A stretch of 64,000 nt of DNA from Cryphonectria parasitica EP155 (GCF_011745365.1 NW_024468917.1:372001-436000), one strand, 5' to 3'. Shown: positions 45,211 to 58,621, counted from the stretch's first letter. Translations and numbers: made by a program. Notes: generated by a model not told the origin, from the letters alone.

Positions 45211-47540
45211 ATGCGCATCACTCTCCAACCATCACCATCACCACCACCACCAAACCCCTCCTCCCAATCCCTCATACGCTTCGATCCACAGGGCACATTC
45301 ACCCACACAACCTTCACCTCCACCGCCTCCTCCTCCCTCCTAGCCACCAGGCGCCAGACCATCTTCCGCACCACCCTCCTCGCCCAGCTGGACCTCCTCA
45401 AGACCACAGGCCGCTACGACTGCTTCGAGCTGAAATGGAAACCCATCTACGACGACCACAGGTTCTGGCCCGTCCCGCCACACCTGTTCTGGGACAGCGA
45501 CCTGGGCAAGTGGATGGAGGGGGCCATTTATTTCCTGCGCGAGCAGTATGACCGTGACCTGGACGAGGCGGTGCGGTATCTCGTGAGGACGATGCGGTCG
45601 GCGCAGCAGGAGGATGGGTATCTGAACCTGCATTACATCGTAGTGGAGCCTGGGAAGCGGTGGACAAATCTTCGGGATATGCATGAGATGTGAGTTGGTT
45701 TCTTTGGTTTGCTCTCTCTTTCTACTTATTATTACTCACATTACTAATTCACGAAAAAAAAAAAAGGTACAACGCCGGCCACCTCCTCGAGGCAGCCATA
45801 GCCCACCATGACCACTACAAGACCAACGAGTTCCTCAACGTCATGACGAGATATGTCCACCTCATGCACGCCCACTTTGGACCCGGACAGGACCAGAGGA
45901 GAGGGTACCCGGGCCATCCAGAGCTGGAACTCGCCCTGCTGCGCCTGTACAGGACGACGGGCGACGTCAAGGCCTACGAGCTCGCACGCTTCTTCCTCAC
46001 GGAGCGAGGGAAGCCGGGCAGCCAGCAGAACGAGGCTCAGCAGCAGCAGCAACACTATTACGACTGGGAGGCAGACCAGCGAGGCGAAGAGGCCCACAAA
46101 CGACCCAACTCGTACCCCATGGCCCGCGACTACTGGTACTGCCAAGCCCACGTGCCCATCCCCGAGCAGCAATCCATCGAAGGTCACGCCGTCCGGGCAA
46201 CCTACCTCCTCACAGCCACTGCAGACCTCTTGGCCCTGGCCCAGCAGCAGCAGCAACAGCAGCAGCAGCACCCTCCTCACAACCTCTCCCTCCCCGACCC
46301 AGCCAGCTGGGAATCCGCCCTCCACCGCCTCTGGAACAACATGATCCAGCGCAAGATGTACCCCACCGGCGGCATCGGCGCAGCCGCCCAGTGGGAAGGA
46401 TTCGGCATCGACTACTTCCTCCCGCAGAGCCCAGACGAGGGCGGCTGCTACGCCGAGACCTGCGCCTCCGTCGGCGCCATCATGCTCGCCGAGCGCCTGC
46501 TGCACCTGAACGGCCCGGCGTCGCCCGACGCACACATCGCCGACGTCATGGAGCTGTGTCTGTACAACACCGTGCTGGGGTCCGTGTCGCTGGACGGGCG
46601 CGGGTTCACGTACGAGAACTACCTGGCCAGCTGCGAGGGGCATCTGTGTCGCCGCGAGGGGTGGTTCGAGTGTAGCTGTTGTCCTCCTAATGTGAGTCGG
46701 TTGTTTGGGAGCTTGGGCGGGTATCTTTGGCATTTTGGTGAGGAAGAGGAAGAAGAGGAAGAGGGAGAAGAAGAAGAAGAAGAAGAAGAAGAAGGAGAAG
46801 AAGAAGAAGAAGAAGAAGAAGAGAAGAAGGGGGTTTTCATCAACGTGCACTTGTACACGTCTGCAAAACTAGAGTTCATCCCTTCCTCCTCTTCTTCCTC
46901 CTCCTCGTCTTCCTCCCCAGTCCAGCTCGAACAAAAGACCAACTGGCCCTGGGAAAACAACATAATGTTCACCCTCCACCCCCCAGCCCAAGAACCCCCA
47001 CCCATCACCATCCGCCTGCGCATCCCCTCCTGGTCCCAAGGAAGATACCTCCTCACCCCGTCCCCTTCCCCCGCCGAACCCGCCACCCTCTCCGAAAGGG
47101 GCTACCTGGTCCTCTCCCCCGCCTACCTCCGAGCCAACCCTTCCTTCTCCCTCCTCCTGGGCGGCTTCGAGCCTCGCTTCGTCAGACCCCACCCGCGCAA
47201 CACCTCCTGCCAGCGCACCCTGGCGCTGGCGAGGGGCCCGCTGGTCTACTGTGTCGAGGACGTGGATAATCCCTGGGAGGAGAACCACTTCAAGGATATC
47301 GTGGTGGATGACAAGGCGGCTGTTTGGGTCGAGGGGTGGAAGAAAGAGTGTTTGGGGGACGAGTATGTTGCGCTCAGGGCCAAAGGATGGACGAGGAGGG
47401 TGGAGGGGTGGGACGTGATGGGGTCGGCGCCGAGCGAGGAGGAGAGAGGCGAGGAGAGGGAGCTTGTGTTTGTGCCGTATTATCTGCGGGCGAATCGGGG
47501 TGGGAAGGGCCACATGAGGGTTGGGTTACTGAGGCCGTGA
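45211..47540 (+). CDS. GH127 beta-L-arabinofuranosidase-like hydrolase
   Basis: Two exons, 45211-45689 and 45767-47540, encode 750 residues; the 77-bp intron ends in a run of A and AG, and the join reads HEMYNAGHLLEAA, a family motif. The fold is the (alpha/alpha)6 barrel of GH127 (former DUF1680). Zinc/catalytic residues recognisable from the bifidobacterial enzyme are Glu390 and Cys392 in YAETCASVG and the Cys464-Cys465 pair in ECSCCPPN, the latter cysteine being the nucleophile in that family. Such enzymes remove L-arabinofuranose from plant glycans. There is no signal peptide, so action may be intracellular. Unusual inserts follow the catalytic barrel: a run of about 33 mostly Glu residues (46739-46829, GAA repeat) and a serine run; a CAG repeat encodes glutamines at 46242-46270. 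They fall between family blocks and probably form loops. Confidence 0.9.
46739..46829 (+). repeat. GAA/GAG repeat coding for poly-glutamate
   Basis: Imperfect (GAA)n inside the GH127 gene, in frame and coding for about 30 acidic residues. It is likely length-variable between strains. Confidence 0.9.
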
Positions 47541-48232
47541 AGTACTATTTGTTATGATGGATCTTTTACCAAATTAACCAGCTCTTTCTCCAAGCTAGAA
47601 GTCTGTCCCTCTTTCTCGTGCCGTCTTGTATAGATGCAAGCAGCAGCCTGCTTGCCTGTCTGAACTCCGGGTATCCTGTAAACCAACTCATACTCTCCCC
47701 CTTCTTCTTCTTCTTCACACACTATACTCTCTCTCCACCATTTCAGACCAAACAACCTCTGATTCTCTCCCTCTCTCTGTGTTTCTCCCTCCTACCACTC
47801 TGCCAACTTTCACTCCTTCCACGTTCTCTTCACGTTTCCCTCGACCATTCTTATATAGTAAATGGGGGGTATGATGTCTTTGGGTATGGGTATAGTCTAT
47901 TAAACATAAACATAAAAATGAAGAGAGAAAAGAAAAGCCACTCTTGCTGTGGTTTGCAACCGTGAAGGATTCAAAAGGCCGCCCACGAGAGACAAAAGAA
48001 AAGGAGAAGAAAAAAGAACTATGTAGGTAGGTACCACCACGATTGTCCACAGCAATTCAAAGATTGTATGGATGTGATTCAACGCAATAAACCAAAATAG
48101 AAACGACCCGCATCGTCTCGTCTCATCGCATCATCATGCTTCTTCGATCATAGTCACATGGCGTCTTTAACACGCCTGCGACTTTACTTTCTTTCTTTCT
48201 TTCTTTTTTTCCCCTGCTTCCAAGCCTCCCCG

Positions 48233-48263
<31 letters not shown>

Positions 48264-48295
48264 TCGCCAGGGATGCTCGTCTTGCTTTACTTCTT
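47541..48295. other. Convergent 3' region between GH127 and kinesin genes
   Basis: Both flanking genes end here. It contains CT-rich sequence (47,695-47,800) and a GTC/CGT repeat at about 48233-48260 in the probable kinesin 3' UTR. No gene is seen. Confidence 0.65.
48233..48260. repeat. CGT/GTC trinucleotide repeat
   Basis: About nine tandem GTC units just beyond the kinesin stop codon, most likely in its 3' UTR. Confidence 0.9.
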
Positions 48296-51200
48296 TCAAT
48301 AACCACCGCCCAAACTCGGGCTCTCCGCCCTACTACCATCCGCACTCGCGCTCGCGCTCGAGGAGAAGTAGCTCTGGTCGATCTTGAAGATCCAGTCCAG
48401 CTTGTCGCGCTCCGACCGCGCCGCAAACAGCCACGTGTTGTCCGTCCCGTAGATTGCAAACACGGCCGCCTGCAGCCTGCTCGACAGCTTCGCCAGCCCC
48501 GACGTCACGCTCCTGTTCCTGGCGTGCGCTGAGTTGCTGTTGCTGCTGCTGCTGTTTCCACCCGCTGCTGCTGACCCGTTGCTGTTGTTGTTGCTGCTGC
48601 TGGGTGTCGTGGGGCCGACGTTGCCCGTCCATATGGTGGAGATGCGGCCCGAGGCAGTCCGGCGGTGTGTCTGTTCGTTGCGCACAGGCGAGCGTACCTG
48701 CTGGGGCGATGCGTCCAGGGCATTGTTCAGGTCCAGGCTGCCGTTTTCGTCGTCGTCGTCGTTGCCGTTCAACAGGCCGAGGATGCCAGGCTGGCTGTCG
48801 ACACGCGAGTTGCGCAGGCTGACGATCGCCACCTCTTCTCCGTCGGTGACGTTGTGTATGTGGAGGTACGGTCGCCGCAGCTCGACAAAGCGCTTGATCC
48901 AGCGTGTCGAGTCGCTGCTTGGCACCAGCAGGTACCCGCCCTTGAGCATGGTGGGGTTCTTGGGCACGCGGATGATGGTCGCCACGAGCTCAGGCGGTGC
49001 GGGCGTGTGGGGGTCGCCGCTCGCCGGAGGCTTGGTGTTGTCCTCGCTGAGAATCTGGGTGAGGGGGTCAGGGTAGCTCTTCCACAGTTTCAGGCACCTC
49101 TCCAGGATGTAGGTTTCATGCTCAGAGAACTCGGACTTGGGAGGACGAGGTTCCGATGGCTGTGGCTCCTCCGTCACCTCGTCCTGTTGTTCTTCTCGCT
49201 GTGCACCATTGAGCTGGTCCCCTTCGGCTCGTGGTGACGAGTCGTTGTCGTCCTTTGCCTTTGCATCTTGAGACTCCTCTCCGCTGACCTGCTGCTGCTG
49301 CTGCTTCTGCTCAGCACCATCGCCAACTGCCGGTTCCGCGCCGGTCTCAAAGTCCAGCACCTGCGAAACGTCCGGCGTCTCCACCAACAGCTCGTCGATC
49401 GAGTCGACATCATCATCATCATCATCATCACCATCCCCTCGTGACCTAGGAGGCACGATATCCTCATCGTCACCATGTCCACCGGCTCCGTTGAGATGCA
49501 CCCGTGGCTCGGGCAGCCCGATCTTCTTCAGAAAGTTTTGCATCGCCCCAATTTCGGCGATCCGCCTGCGCTTCTTGCGGGAGCCAATGTAGTCGCTAAT
49601 CAGAGACACACCACGCGGGGTCCATGTGGTCAGGTTCTCCTCGCCCTTGACGTAGTCGTGCAGGCTGTTCATCCGCCACAGGTCGCCAACGCGCTTGATG
49701 GGCGCGGGCCTCATCTTGAGGGTATAGATGGCCGTGCTGGAGTGGACGAAGCGGACCTGCTGCCAGAGCGCCGAGAACATGGAGGTCTGCCGGACAAAGG
49801 AGCGGGACAGGATCTGGCAAAAGACGTTCATGGAGAAGCGCATAGGCTCAGCCAGCTTCTGGGACGCGATTTCCCAAGAGATGGTCATCTGGACGCGGTA
49901 CTTGTCTCCTGTTGTGCGGTCGAGTAGGAGTGAGTTGTGCAGGCTAGAGTCCCACTGGCCAGTGATGGTGATGCTGCGGGTGCCATTGGCGTTGTTTCGA
50001 AAGACAGGGTCCGAGGCGAGCTTGAGCGCAATGTTGGGAGAGATGGACCCCATGTCGGGATTCTTTCCTGCAGCATCGACCAGCTGGATCTTGCCAACAC
50101 GTATCGACACAACATCGTCCCATGGCAGCATATCGCCCGAGCTGTGCGTCAGGTTGATGGTGATCCGTCTCTGGAGGCCCTGGTGCAGCTGGAAAGTCCC
50201 GTGGTCCAGCTCGCTCGTCTGCGCCACCTCTACAGGTACATACTCGCCATTCTCGTCCATCTCGAGGATCTGCACCCGCGACAGCAGGTCGTGCTTTTCT
50301 TCCGTGTAGAAGTGTGACTCATTGATCCGGGCCGACTTGGGCTGGCTTCTCGAGGTCGGCACCGCATCTCGCATGTCGTCCCAGCTGAGGAGCTTATCCA
50401 GATGCATGGACGACACCCTTGCGAAGATGGCGACCCGCAAGACGACATCTGACGGTGCAAAGAGGGGCACGTTCATGCAGTGCACGCTCTCGAACCGTAG
50501 CGGCTCTTCGTCGAAATCTTTGACCATCTGGGTGGTGGTGATGCCATCCTCTTCCGAGATGCCCGGGATAAAGAGCTGCGCATGCACCTCTGTGCCTTCT
50601 CGCTCGGCAAACCCGACCATCTCGTGCATGACCACGTTAAACTTGATCGAGTTGGACGGCGCCCTTGCAGCAGAGGGCTCCAGCGACAGCCTGATGATGC
50701 CAATCGCATGCGACGTGTGCGGTGACAGCACGTCGAGGTGGAAATCCTGCACCCGGCTCTCGAAGACAGCCTTGAGAGGGACGTCTGCCTCGCCAACGAG
50801 TGTGTACTGGGGCATGCACGTCTCGAGGAAGGGATTGTCCAGGCTCAGATGTTGTGCGTACTCCGGCTGGTCCAGGTACTGGTGCATCTGGCGCATCTGG
50901 CGCACACGGTCATGCAACTTGTGCAGGCTCCAGAGGTGCACGACGTTGTGCTTGTAATCCACCACCCGAACGCCGATGCACGGCTTGATGGCCTGCTCTA
51001 GCGCAAAATCGTCCCCTTCACCACCTGTCAGGATCATGTCGTACGAGGAGATGAGCGTGTGGCCCGCGTCCACGACACAGAACTGGAAGACGACGCTCTC
51101 GTCCAGCTCCTGGCTCATGATCTGGGCCTCCTTCAGCGTCGCTGCGTGCTGCAGGACCGATTCGGCCATCTGCACGTACCGCCGGCCGCGCCAGTGCTGG

Positions 51201-53969
51201 ACCACACGTCTGCCCAGCGCCATCTCCGCCTCGGACAGCTTCGGGTTCGCCTTGGGCCTCTTGAGCGGGTCGAGCTTCTCTATCTTGGCCTCGAACTCGC
51301 GCTTCTGGACCTCGAGCTGTTTCTGCATATCCTCCTTCATCTTCTTCAGCGTCTCTTCCATCTGCGCCTTCTCTTTTCTGACCTCCTCGACCTCCACGTT
51401 GGCGGCGCCGGCCGTCCTCAGCTGGTCCTGGAACTCCTCCCTCTGCCTGTCCAGCTGGGCCTGCATCTCCTCACGAGCGTCACGCATCATCTTGTCATCC
51501 GAGTCGGCCTGCTTGGGCGTCGAGGGGATGGTGAGCGCCGTGTCCAGCGAGAAGTTGTCGATGGTGCCGGTCGACATGTACTTCTCTCGCACGGGGTACG
51601 AGTTCACAGAGTCCATGTCTTCGTCCCCTTCCTTGCCTACGACGACACGCTCCGCTCGGGCCCGCTGCACCTCCTCGAAGAGAGCGTTGAGCTCCTCGTC
51701 TGTCAACTTGGTGAAGTTCTGGTCGGAGCCAAGGATAGCGCCTGCAGCTTCCCTGCGCGCAAAGGACCAGTCCGAGTCCCGACCACGAGGTGCTGGCGAC
51801 TCTGGTCGGCTGTCGCCACCGCTGCCGCTGCCGACCTCTGAGCCACCACCACCACCCTTGCTGTAGCTCCGCTCGTGGCTTGCAAGCCTCGGGCTCGGCG
51901 TCGGCGATGTGGTCCTCTCACGATCGAGGGCCTGCAGCTGGCTGGCCGTGACGGATTGGCGTAGCAGACTATGCCTCTGCGTCTCCGTCCTCTCTGCCCG
52001 CTCGGCCTGGGCCTCCATGGGGTGATTGAATCGGAAGATATGGAAGTCGCCCAGGATCACACGGTAGCCCGAATGCAGCTGCTGTGGCTCCGTAATCCGC
52101 TTGCCGTTGATCATAACAGCGGCGCCTTCTGCTGGTATCAGTGTCACGGTGCCGTCTGCAGCGTTGTTCTCAAAGGAGCAGTGCTCTGGCAGGATGCGTG
52201 TCCCCTTCAGCTTGATGCCCAGGTGGCTGTCCGCGTTCGTCTCCGACTCCTCCACGTTGCCGACAGTTGTGGTACCAGGTTTCAGATTGTAGACGAGACA
52301 TTCTGCAAGGAGCGGGTCGTCCGACAGGTTGACCAGATGGGGCATCTTCTTGGGCGTGCTCAGGCCGATGAAGCCCTTCTCGATGCTGATGCCGAGCTCC
52401 TCCAGGGCGGCCTCCCGCTCCTTGTGGATCTCCTCGGTCTTGGTCATCTTCTGCTCCCAGGTCTGGTTGAGGTCGGACAGCAGCTTCTCGCTCTGGCTCA
52501 GCTGCTCTGCAATCTCTGCCTTGGACACCTTCTTCTTGGAGCCGTCGGGCGCGGTGATGGTCACCATCTGCTGCTCGAGCGGCGTGCCCTCGGCGTACAC
52601 CTCATCTGCCGGGACCGCGCCTCCTCCGACGCCTCCAGCGCCAGCAGCGCCGCCTCCAAGCTTGCTCCGCAGCAGCGCCAGCTCCTCCTTGAGCTCCCTG
52701 ATCATGCGGGCGTTGGCGTCCTCGTTGACAACGGCGTGGTTCTTGATGCGCTTGGCCGAGTCGGCGTACCGGAGCGTGCTGAGAGTCTCGTCATAGTTGA
52801 TGTCAGCAGGACTGATGGCTGCGATCATGGCAGTCATACTGTTGCCGCCAAGCGAGTCCTTCAGCAGCCATGTGAGTACCGAATCTCGATATGGCACCTG
52901 CGCAGCTGCGCCCTTCTTCTTCTTGCCGGTGGAGAGATCGGCCAGGGCAGCAATCACACGGCCGAGCGTCGACAGCGACCTGTTGATCTCGGCACCTTCT
53001 TTGAGACGAGCACCCGTGGCCCCGGTGGACGTCGCCCTCTCGGAACCAGCCAGATCGACGAGGCTGATCTTGGCCACTTTTTCCGCCTCCATCTTGGTCT
53101 CGGTGTCGAGTTTCTTCTGGGTAAGCATCAGGGTAAAGACGGCGTGACTTCGGCTGGATGTCGCATTCATGTTAGTGGCGGCGACCGTCCGGGCCTTGTT
53201 GCCCTCGTCCATGAGGTTCTCGATCTCCTCGAAGCTGCCGACCACGAGCTTGGCGAGATCCTCGACGTAGGGGCCGGTCGACGGGTGCTCGCGGACTTTG
53301 AGGTTCCCCTTGGTGCCTGGGTTCAACAGGTCCTTGACCCTCTCGTTGTAGATTTCCAGGTACGACACCTCGACCGTACACCGTGTGTTGGGGTCCGCCG
53401 CCTGTATATCCTTGATCCTCTCGAACATGTCCTGACAGATCTTAGGGATGATGCCGTGTTCCTTGCCATAGCCCATCATCGAGTACGATTTCCCCGAACC
53501 GGTCTGGCCGTACGCAAAGATACAGTTGTTGTAACCCGCAAAGGCGTTGGTGAGCAATGGCTTGCCCAGATCGTCGTGGAGGTTCTCCTGCCCGGCATAG
53601 TTTGAGTCGTCCTTGTTGAAAGACCAGTACGACCGATCAAAGGCGAACACCTTCTGGCCGTGGTCTTTGCCGCCTTTCGCGGCGGGCGAATCGGGAGGCG
53701 GTGTGAGGACGGTCTGGTCGCCCTTCATTTCGACGATACATTTTGCGCCTCGGTCGATTTCTATAGGAGTAGGAGAATGTTATTTAAGGGACTCGTTATG
53801 AAGAATCTCTCTCTTGAACAGGAAATCAAGTAAGGGACCCGCCACCGCAGAAGGTGGCTGCTGCTTGTGCCACTGCTGTTGTATGGCCCGACCGTGGGCA
53901 AGACTCACCTCTCCCGTTGAAGGGCCGCACCCTCACCACCACCTTGATATTACCACCGCCGCCTGCCAT
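48296..53969 (-). CDS. Kinesin-3 motor, Unc104/KIF1-like
   Basis: Plus-end-directed vesicle motor of 1841 residues on the minus strand. Exon 1 (53969-53909) codes MAGGGGNIKVVVRVRPFNGR; a 148-bp intron (53761-53908) follows, and one 5.5-kb exon (53760-48296) encodes the rest. The motor domain has the P loop GQTGSGKS (about 105-112), SSRSH (222-226) and DLAGSE (256-261). After the neck come a coiled coil, an FHA domain (about 510-620, ending VILGDFHIFRFNHP), long low-complexity and coiled segments, the KIF1-type central domains and a C-terminal PH domain (GGYLLVPSSDSTRWIKRFVELRRP onward to KLDWIFKIDQSYF) that binds phosphoinositide on vesicles. Low-complexity runs of Asp, Gln, Asn and Ser are coded by trinucleotide repeats (near 49,300, 49,410 and 48,535-48,600). 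It is the fungal UncA/NKIN-2 type, somewhat longer than usual because of these runs. Confidence 0.95.
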
Positions 53970-55564
53970 GATGAATGTTGATTGTGGGTGCGCGCGAGCC
54001 TCGACCGAGGGCTCGCACGCGCAAGGGTACGAATGTACGACGGAGGGAGAGGACGAAGAACCTCAAGTCGATGGTGGCCAGATCCGTCCGTACGGGACTG
54101 GGCTGGAGAGGGAAGTGTGGTGAGGAGGGTTGGGAAAGCGATAGAGGCGCAGCAGGTCCGGCACGCCTCTTTTCTTTTCTTCTTGTTCTTTTTCTTTCTT
54201 TTTTCGCCCTGCTGGCCCTCCGACTTCGAGTCTTAGAGAAGGTCCCTCTGCGGTTCCGACATGTGATCCCTTCTCCTGATGGCAATGTCCAGGCTCATCC
54301 TACGTTCCAAACCACATGGGCCTGAATTCGAGTGGAAGGCGAGGAGAGAGGAAGGAGACGAGGGGTTGGTCGCCGGGGCAGCCGTTTGCGGATCGTCGGG
54401 GGGGCCTTGGGGCCAGATCGACACGAGGTGGTATCAATGCGCGAGTGGTATTTCGGTTTGGCAATAGTAAAGCAGCTCTCGTCGTGTCTCTCGAGGGCGG
54501 AGGAGGGCGACGGATGGGGAGGGAAAGCCACGGGGTCTCGCGAGGCGCAGAGAATGCCAAGAGTAGGAAGAGCGAGCAGTGATGGAGCCGTCGATTCTCG
54601 ACCAGAAGAAGACGATAAGCTTGTATCGATACTGCGAGCTTGGCGCTTTGCGGGGTGGTTCTTGTCTCGCAGTCCTGCGGAATGATAGGAGACGTCACGA
54701 GGGGTCTCTTGACTCTTGTAGTAAGTAGTAGTAGGTCTAGGGTAGAAAACCGTAGCCCGTTCGGCTCTAGTGAAGAGAAAGAAAGGGTTTGTCTTGGGTT
54801 GTCTGGTCGACTTGGGGAACGGGAGCCAGACGAGAAATGGCGGCGTTGGTCCCGTGTCAACAAAAGAAGAGGGGGAGGGTTGAGGGAATGACTTTGCTAG
54901 ATTACTGAAGACGGGTGAAAAGGTGACGATGGAGCCTCTTCTTCTTCCCCTTGTTACTTTTTCCTTCCCTCTTTTTTTTCGGGCCTGCAGAAATCACAAG
55001 ATGCCGATGAACCAAAATGCACATGCAATGCAAGCAAAAAGGTAAATGGAGACGCGACCGCGAATCTCCTGCAGTGCCAGGCTCATTCGAGTTAGAGGAC
55101 GTTCCGTCATAGGCTGGATGACAGGCGGGAGATTGCTCTTCAAAGCAAAGGCACTGCACACTCGGGATGACTCCTGACGTGTCATTGGCTAGGGGGAGGG
55201 GGGGGGGGCCTGCACCGCTAAAAGTTTCCACCGCTATCCATTGCGAACAAGTAGGCGAAGGATTGATTATAACGGCATAATTAATGCACATTGCAATATG
55301 ATAAATATCTGATTTCGACGGCCCGAGACTATAGACAAGAATCACTCCCCTGGACAGTTCCTCAGCACCATAAAAGTATTCCTTCTCCTGTCCCATTTGC
55401 CAAGCATCATTTCCATACCGATTCCGTCGTGATCCTCAAAATAAGACCTTCCTCAACGCCATACGCCGTCCATGAGTCCGCTGGTGAAGCATTCGATGAA
55501 TATTACCAGGCCATTCTTCCAAGACCCTTGCTTGAACCTGCCCACCACTATCATCATCACCAAC
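53970..55564. other. Upstream region of the kinesin gene
   Basis: Promoter and leader of the kinesin gene and the 3' side of the GH3 gene, both on the minus strand. CT/TC-rich blocks (54,170-54,215) and a G run (55198-55208) are present. A 187-codon minus frame (54300-54863) starts with TTG only and lacks a motif, so it is not called. Confidence 0.6.
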
Positions 55565-58500
55565 TCAGATGGTAAAAGTCCCATTCAACCTCAAGTCTCG
55601 ACTGCTTGCCCCAACAAACACCGTGTATGTGCCCGGCTGAAGCATCCACTTCTGTGCAGAAGTATCCCACTGGCTCAGGTCCCTCCTCGTCAGCGAAAAT
55701 GTCACCGTGGTCGTCTGTCCCGCGCTCAGAAACGGCTTGTCAAAGCCTCTCAGCATCCTCGACGGTTGCGCCGTGTTGGGGGTCTCAACATAGAGCTGCG
55801 CAACCTCGGTGCCGTTCATGGTGCCCGTGTTCTCGATAGCAGCCGTGACCGAGACCAGGTCGTCCCAGAGGTCGACCTGACCGCCCTGGAGGATCTCACC
55901 CGAGGGATACTGCGAAGTGTTGGCCGTTGAGTTTTGCGTGATCGCAAGGTCCGAGTACGCAAATGTCGTATACGACATGCCGTACCCAAATTCGTACCGC
56001 GGTGTGGTATTCGCCGCATCGAACCGGCGGTAATCAATAAACACGCCCTCGGTAAAGTTGGCCTGGGGAAATAACTCGTACTCGCCAGAGCCTAGGTCCG
56101 GCCGCAAAAGGTCCCCATAGTCAGACTCATTGTGGGCCACGGTGTAGGGAAGCTTGCCCCAGTTGTTCGACGCGCCGTACAGCAGCGAGACCAAGGCACG
56201 CCCTGATTCTTGGCCTGGGAGGTGTGCAAAGATGAGCGCCGTCACATTGTCGTTGTCGACGAATTGGTCCACCAGACGTACGCCTGCATTGTGGAAGACC
56301 ACGATCGTGTTATTGCACCGAGAGGCCACGTACTTGATCAGGCCGTCGGTGTAGTCATCGTGCACGCCAGGTCGGTCAGACCCTTCGCTTGCCCAGGCGT
56401 TGCCAAACACCAGGCAGGCGTCTGAGGCCCCGTCGACATTGGGTGTGGCGGATTCAAAGTCCCAGAACATGGCTGTGTCGTCTTTATATGCCTGCTGAAT
56501 CAGTGCGTCCATGGGCGAGCTGCCCAGGGCAGCCGAGTTTGCACCCGAACCACCACCACAGAAAAGGGTCCCGTTCGTGGCGATCTGTGAATATGGATAG
56601 GTCAGATTTCCTACAAAGCCCTCAATGACGGCCAGAGGGCTTGCAGCTTCCGCACCATACGTCCAGACGCTTCCGCCAGCCGGTTCGGCGTTGTATTGTC
56701 CTGGCTGCGTGGCCGAGTATCCGTAAATTGACAGCATTCTTGGTTTGCTCAGGGGCAGCGCGTTGTTGGTGTTCTTCACCAGCACGTGGCCCTCGATGGC
56801 GCCATCAAGCAGAGTCTGCTTAAAAGAGGCATTGCGCGCATCAACAATTGTGTGGGGATCCGTAAGGCTCTGCGGTAGACCAACGCCAGGAGAAGGATAG
56901 CCTTGGTCCTGTCCCAGCTGATACCAAGCAGCGAGGAGTCTGTGATTAATATGAGCAATGGTTCCACAAACAATAAAACAAGCTTGTTCTTCTTTCTTCT
57001 CTCACCTCGTGACCATGTCATCGACCCTTGCTTCCGATACAGAGCCGTTGGACACAGCTTGGGAGAGCTGCGACCCCCAGTGCGAACCCGCATTTGGCAT
57101 TGCCACATCGAGTCCTGCCTGAGCTGTTGCAACACCAGCATACTGTGCGCCCCAATCTGACACGACAAAGCCTTGGAAACCGAGCTCTGTCTTCAAGAGG
57201 CCGTTCAACGTGGCACTATTTGCACAACCGTAGCTGTTGTTGATGCGTTGATAAGAGCACATGATGTTGGCACTGCCAGCATGGACAGCGTCTTGGAATG
57301 GCCTGAACCCAGCCAGGTCAGTCCAAATTCGGTCTCGTATGGTACATATTACACGTCCAGTTTCTACTTACCATAGGTAGAGTTCGTGCATGGTCTGGTC
57401 GTCGATGTTCGAGGAGACAGATTGAGCCGTGCCATTGGGCATCCGGTGGCTCTCTTGCTCGTTTCCGATAAAATGCTACATACGTGGTTAGTCACATTCA
57501 ACATCTACCGGCTTCAAAGGCACCATCTCCATTCGAACTCACCTTGGTGCTGGTGATCACGCCGGCACCTTGCACCCCAGAGACAGTCTCGAACACGAGA
57601 GCACCAGAGAGGTAAGGATCAGGTGAAATTCCTGTCATCGGTCATTCTTAGTAAGGTATTATCCACCATCATGAGGTTATCCGGGGTCTAATTACCTTCC
57701 CAAATTCTACCGCTGGTCACAGTTCTTCCCATGGGACTCACCACAGGGCCGAGGAAGACATTGATGCCCTTGGTTCGGAACTCGCCCCCCATACCGAGGG
57801 CTCTCTGAAGAGACAGATTTCGGTTCCAGCTGGGTGAGTAAGTTAGCACAGACTGGTCTCTTGCACAAGTCAGACCATGCTGCTTGGCTCACCTCGCTCC
57901 CATGTGGATACCAGAAGGCCACGACGAGACAAAGTCAGTTGCTCTCACACCATTGCCAGCATCCTGAAAACACATTCCCGGAAAGGACAGGCGCTCTATC
58001 GGGTTCAGAAAGCCCACGCAACCCGTGTCGGAGGAAGAACCAGCCGTGAGACTGATCTATACGTCGTCGTCGTTAGCTAGTTTGTACAGAACCTCCTTCT
58101 TGATCTCTTTCTCGTACCTTCTCATCCAGTGTCATATTCGCCACCATCGCCTGCGCACGCGACAAAGACTGTGTCCATGTCCCTGAGCCCGTAGTATTTG
58201 CTGATTTGTTTGATTCCCCCCCATCGTCAGCACACCCTTCTCGAATCAATCCAAACCTCCACACCATAGGAATGGATAACTCACGCGAAGGATAGACAGG
58301 TGGCGAGAGCCCATAGAAGGCAGAGTCGCTGGTGATCAACCCACTGCTCCCATTCCCGCCAGAATCGCCTCCGCTCCCACCACTACTGCTGCCACCGCCC
58401 CTGTTCCTCAGCGCCGCAAGGCCCGCCAGCCCACCTCCGATGATGATAAGGATCACCGCAATCGTAATAGCGATACCCTTCTTCGTCCTCAGGAACGGTG

Positions 58501-58621
58501 CCTTGTTCGTGATACGCGTCCATAGCCCTGGTCGGGGCGCGTTGACGGCGTTGGCGGAGACGGCGCCCTCCTTCCCGCCGTTGCGGTGAACTACCGGCTG
58601 GTAGCCCGCCAGGTCTGACAT
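55565..58621 (-). CDS. GH3 beta-glucosidase, membrane-anchored
   Basis: Eight minus-strand exons (58621-58285, 58200-58118, 58056-57893, 57829-57696, 57631-57543, 57475-57372, 57302-57006, 56939-55565; introns 61-84 bp) give 860 residues. A cytosolic N terminus (about 1-49) is followed by one membrane helix (50-71, [21 protein letters not shown]) and a Gly/Ser-rich linker, so it is a type II anchored enzyme of the bglE/F group. The GH3 TIM barrel has the nucleophile Asp353 in [16 protein letters not shown] and the [10 protein letters not shown] motif precede it. The second domain ([13 protein letters not shown] onward), the PA-like region and a fibronectin-III-like C terminus ([15 protein letters not shown]) complete the normal layout. 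It releases glucose from cello-oligosaccharides at the cell surface. All joins keep frame and family sequence. Confidence 0.94.

Noticed and set aside
45744..46850. 368-codon minus-strand frame rich in Phe and Leu
   Set aside because: It is the complement of the GH127 exon and its GAA repeat; there is no independent support.
51971..53605. 544-codon open frame on the plus strand
   Set aside because: It is antisense to the kinesin motor and FHA coding region, whose own frame has clear motifs; high GC at third positions opens the opposite strand.
54300..54863. 187-codon minus frame upstream of the kinesin gene
   Set aside because: It opens with TTG rather than ATG and has only Arg/Pro/Ser-rich sequence, so an upstream ORF is not supported.
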